Source: an uncultured Gammaproteobacteria bacterium
GTDB lineage: Bacteria; Pseudomonadota; Gammaproteobacteria; Pseudomonadales; UBA5518
Length of the DNA: 16,093 nucleotides
Reading direction: 5' to 3'
NCBI GenBank assembly: GCA_903921135.1
Contig: CAIXOY010000594.1
Location: forward strand, 1 to 16,093
The notes under the pieces were generated by a model. It was not told where the DNA came from. It did no database searches and saw nothing but the letters and a program-made list of their open reading frames with translations. Of the stretch, positions 15,459 to 16,093 are shown in pieces; positions within the stretch are counted from its first letter, which is position 1, and each line of letters begins with the position of its first letter. The position numbers were made by a program, and so were the translations under genes.

Positions 15459-16093
15459 GTGGAGTCCTTGGTCTCGCCACTCGATTTTTTCCGTCTCCTG
15501 GTGCAGGACGAGAACACGATCCCGCTCTTCGAGGCAGCCGCCTCCATCGCCACGGACGCGGATCCGACGCTGGATCTGGAACAACTGCGCACGACCTTCG
15601 ACGTCATGGCGATCAGGCTCGGGATCGAAGCCCGCAACGCTTCCACCGAGAACGCGCGGCTGGGCTGCCTGCTGCGGTTTTTCTTCGATACCGCGCGATT
15701 CGCTGGCAATGCCGAGGACTATTACTCCCCGGACAACAGCTACCTACACCGCGTACTGGAGACGCGTCGCGGTATACCGATCACGCTCTCGGTTGTGCTG
15801 CTCGAACTGGCGCGGCACATCGGGCTGGAGGCTAACGGTGTGTCATTCCCGGGGCATTTCCTCGTCCGCGTGAAGCTTGGCGGCGGGCTGGTCGTCATCG
15901 ATCCCTTCAGCGGTGACAGCCTCTCACGGGAGGAGCTGCAGCGCCGCGCTACGGGCTTCGGCGCGCCGCTCGCGCAACTTCTCAAGCCTGCGTCACGACG
16001 CGAAATCCTGACGCGTATGCTGCGTAATCTGGAATCCATTCACGCGCAATCGGGTGATGCGGAGCTTCTGGCGAAGGTGCGGGGGCGGCTGGA
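15459..16093 (+). CDS. SirB1-family transglutaminase-like protein (partial, C-terminus beyond window)
   Basis: A frame open from the GTG at 15459 to the window edge (211 codons visible). It starts VESLVSPLDFFRLLVQ; upstream in the same frame is the stop of the MBL gene (15447), so GTG is the first usable start, with TGAGG about 8 bp before it. Typical SirB1/transglut_core2 segments are DYYSPDNSYLHRVLETRRG (87-105), IPITLSVVLLELARHIGL (106-123), PGHFLVRV (131-138) and VIDPFSGD (146-153). H133 and D149 fit the His and Asp of a transglutaminase triad, but no Cys occurs in the helix after RRGIP where the nucleophile would be expected, so peptidase activity is doubtful. E. coli SirB1/YchA is about 269 residues with C-terminal TPR-like helices; the visible end (about 170-211) is entering that part. 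Biochemical role is unknown. Confidence 0.85.
   Translation, partial: MESLVSPLDFFRLLVQDENTIPLFEAAASIATDADPTLDLEQLRTTFDVMAIRLGIEARNASTENARLGCLLRFFFDTARFAGNAEDYYSPDNSYLHRVLETRRGIPITLSVVLLELARHIGLEANGVSFPGHFLVRVKLGGGLVVIDPFSGDSLSREELQRRATGFGAPLAQLLKPASRREILTRMLRNLESIHAQSGDAELLAKVRGRL

Noticed and set aside
13224..15584. 786-codon open frame on the minus strand
   Set aside because: It lies antisense to fabV, the REP cluster and the MBL gene, all of which have clear family motifs. Long antisense frames are common in GC-rich coding DNA, and its composition (rich in His, Arg, Ala) is that of a shadow.

Overview
The window reads as an ordinary stretch of chromosome from a high-GC gammaproteobacterium. 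Evidence is the close match of NadA, BepA, pitrilysin-like M16 protease, AceE and AceF to their gammaproteobacterial counterparts, the nadA/bepA/tusA grouping, a FabV-type enoyl reductase, and REP-like palindromes of the kind known from pseudomonads and relatives. I cannot name the genus from the sequence. There are eleven complete protein genes and two partial ones, one at each edge. I see no rRNA, tRNA, CRISPR array, insertion sequence or phage gene.

Left part (1-7948): the last codons of an unidentified gene, a SprT/YgjP-like zinc metallopeptidase, and nadA (NAD biosynthesis). nadA converges on bepA (periplasmic protease/chaperone of outer membrane assembly); a hairpin at the junction carries both stop codons. 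bepA is divergent from a + strand run of tusA (sulfur carrier), a pitrilysin-family M16 protease predicted to be an outer membrane lipoprotein, and a response-regulator receiver domain joined through one membrane segment to a periplasmic domain. That last protein is the least conventional gene in the window.

Middle part (8072-12942): aceE and aceF, E1 and E2 of pyruvate dehydrogenase, without an E3 gene beside them. Their 89-bp spacer is bounded by two REP-like hairpins, one including the aceE stop codon and the other ending next to the aceF start. A convergent small glycine-tailed RRM RNA-binding protein follows, with a strong hairpin in its leader.

Right part (13269-16093): fabV (enoyl-ACP reductase, last step of the fatty acid elongation cycle), then a cluster of three REP-like palindromes, then a metallo-beta-lactamase-fold hydrolase closely followed by a SirB1/transglutaminase-like protein that runs off the window.

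Functionally the genes are housekeeping: NAD synthesis, acetyl-CoA production and fatty acid synthesis are metabolically linked, and BepA and the M16 lipoprotein are both envelope proteases. The points most worth a second look are the receiver-membrane-periplasmic fusion, the REP elements with compensatory stem changes (especially those at the aceE/aceF junction), the stop-codon hairpin between nadA and bepA, and the leader hairpin of the RRM gene.
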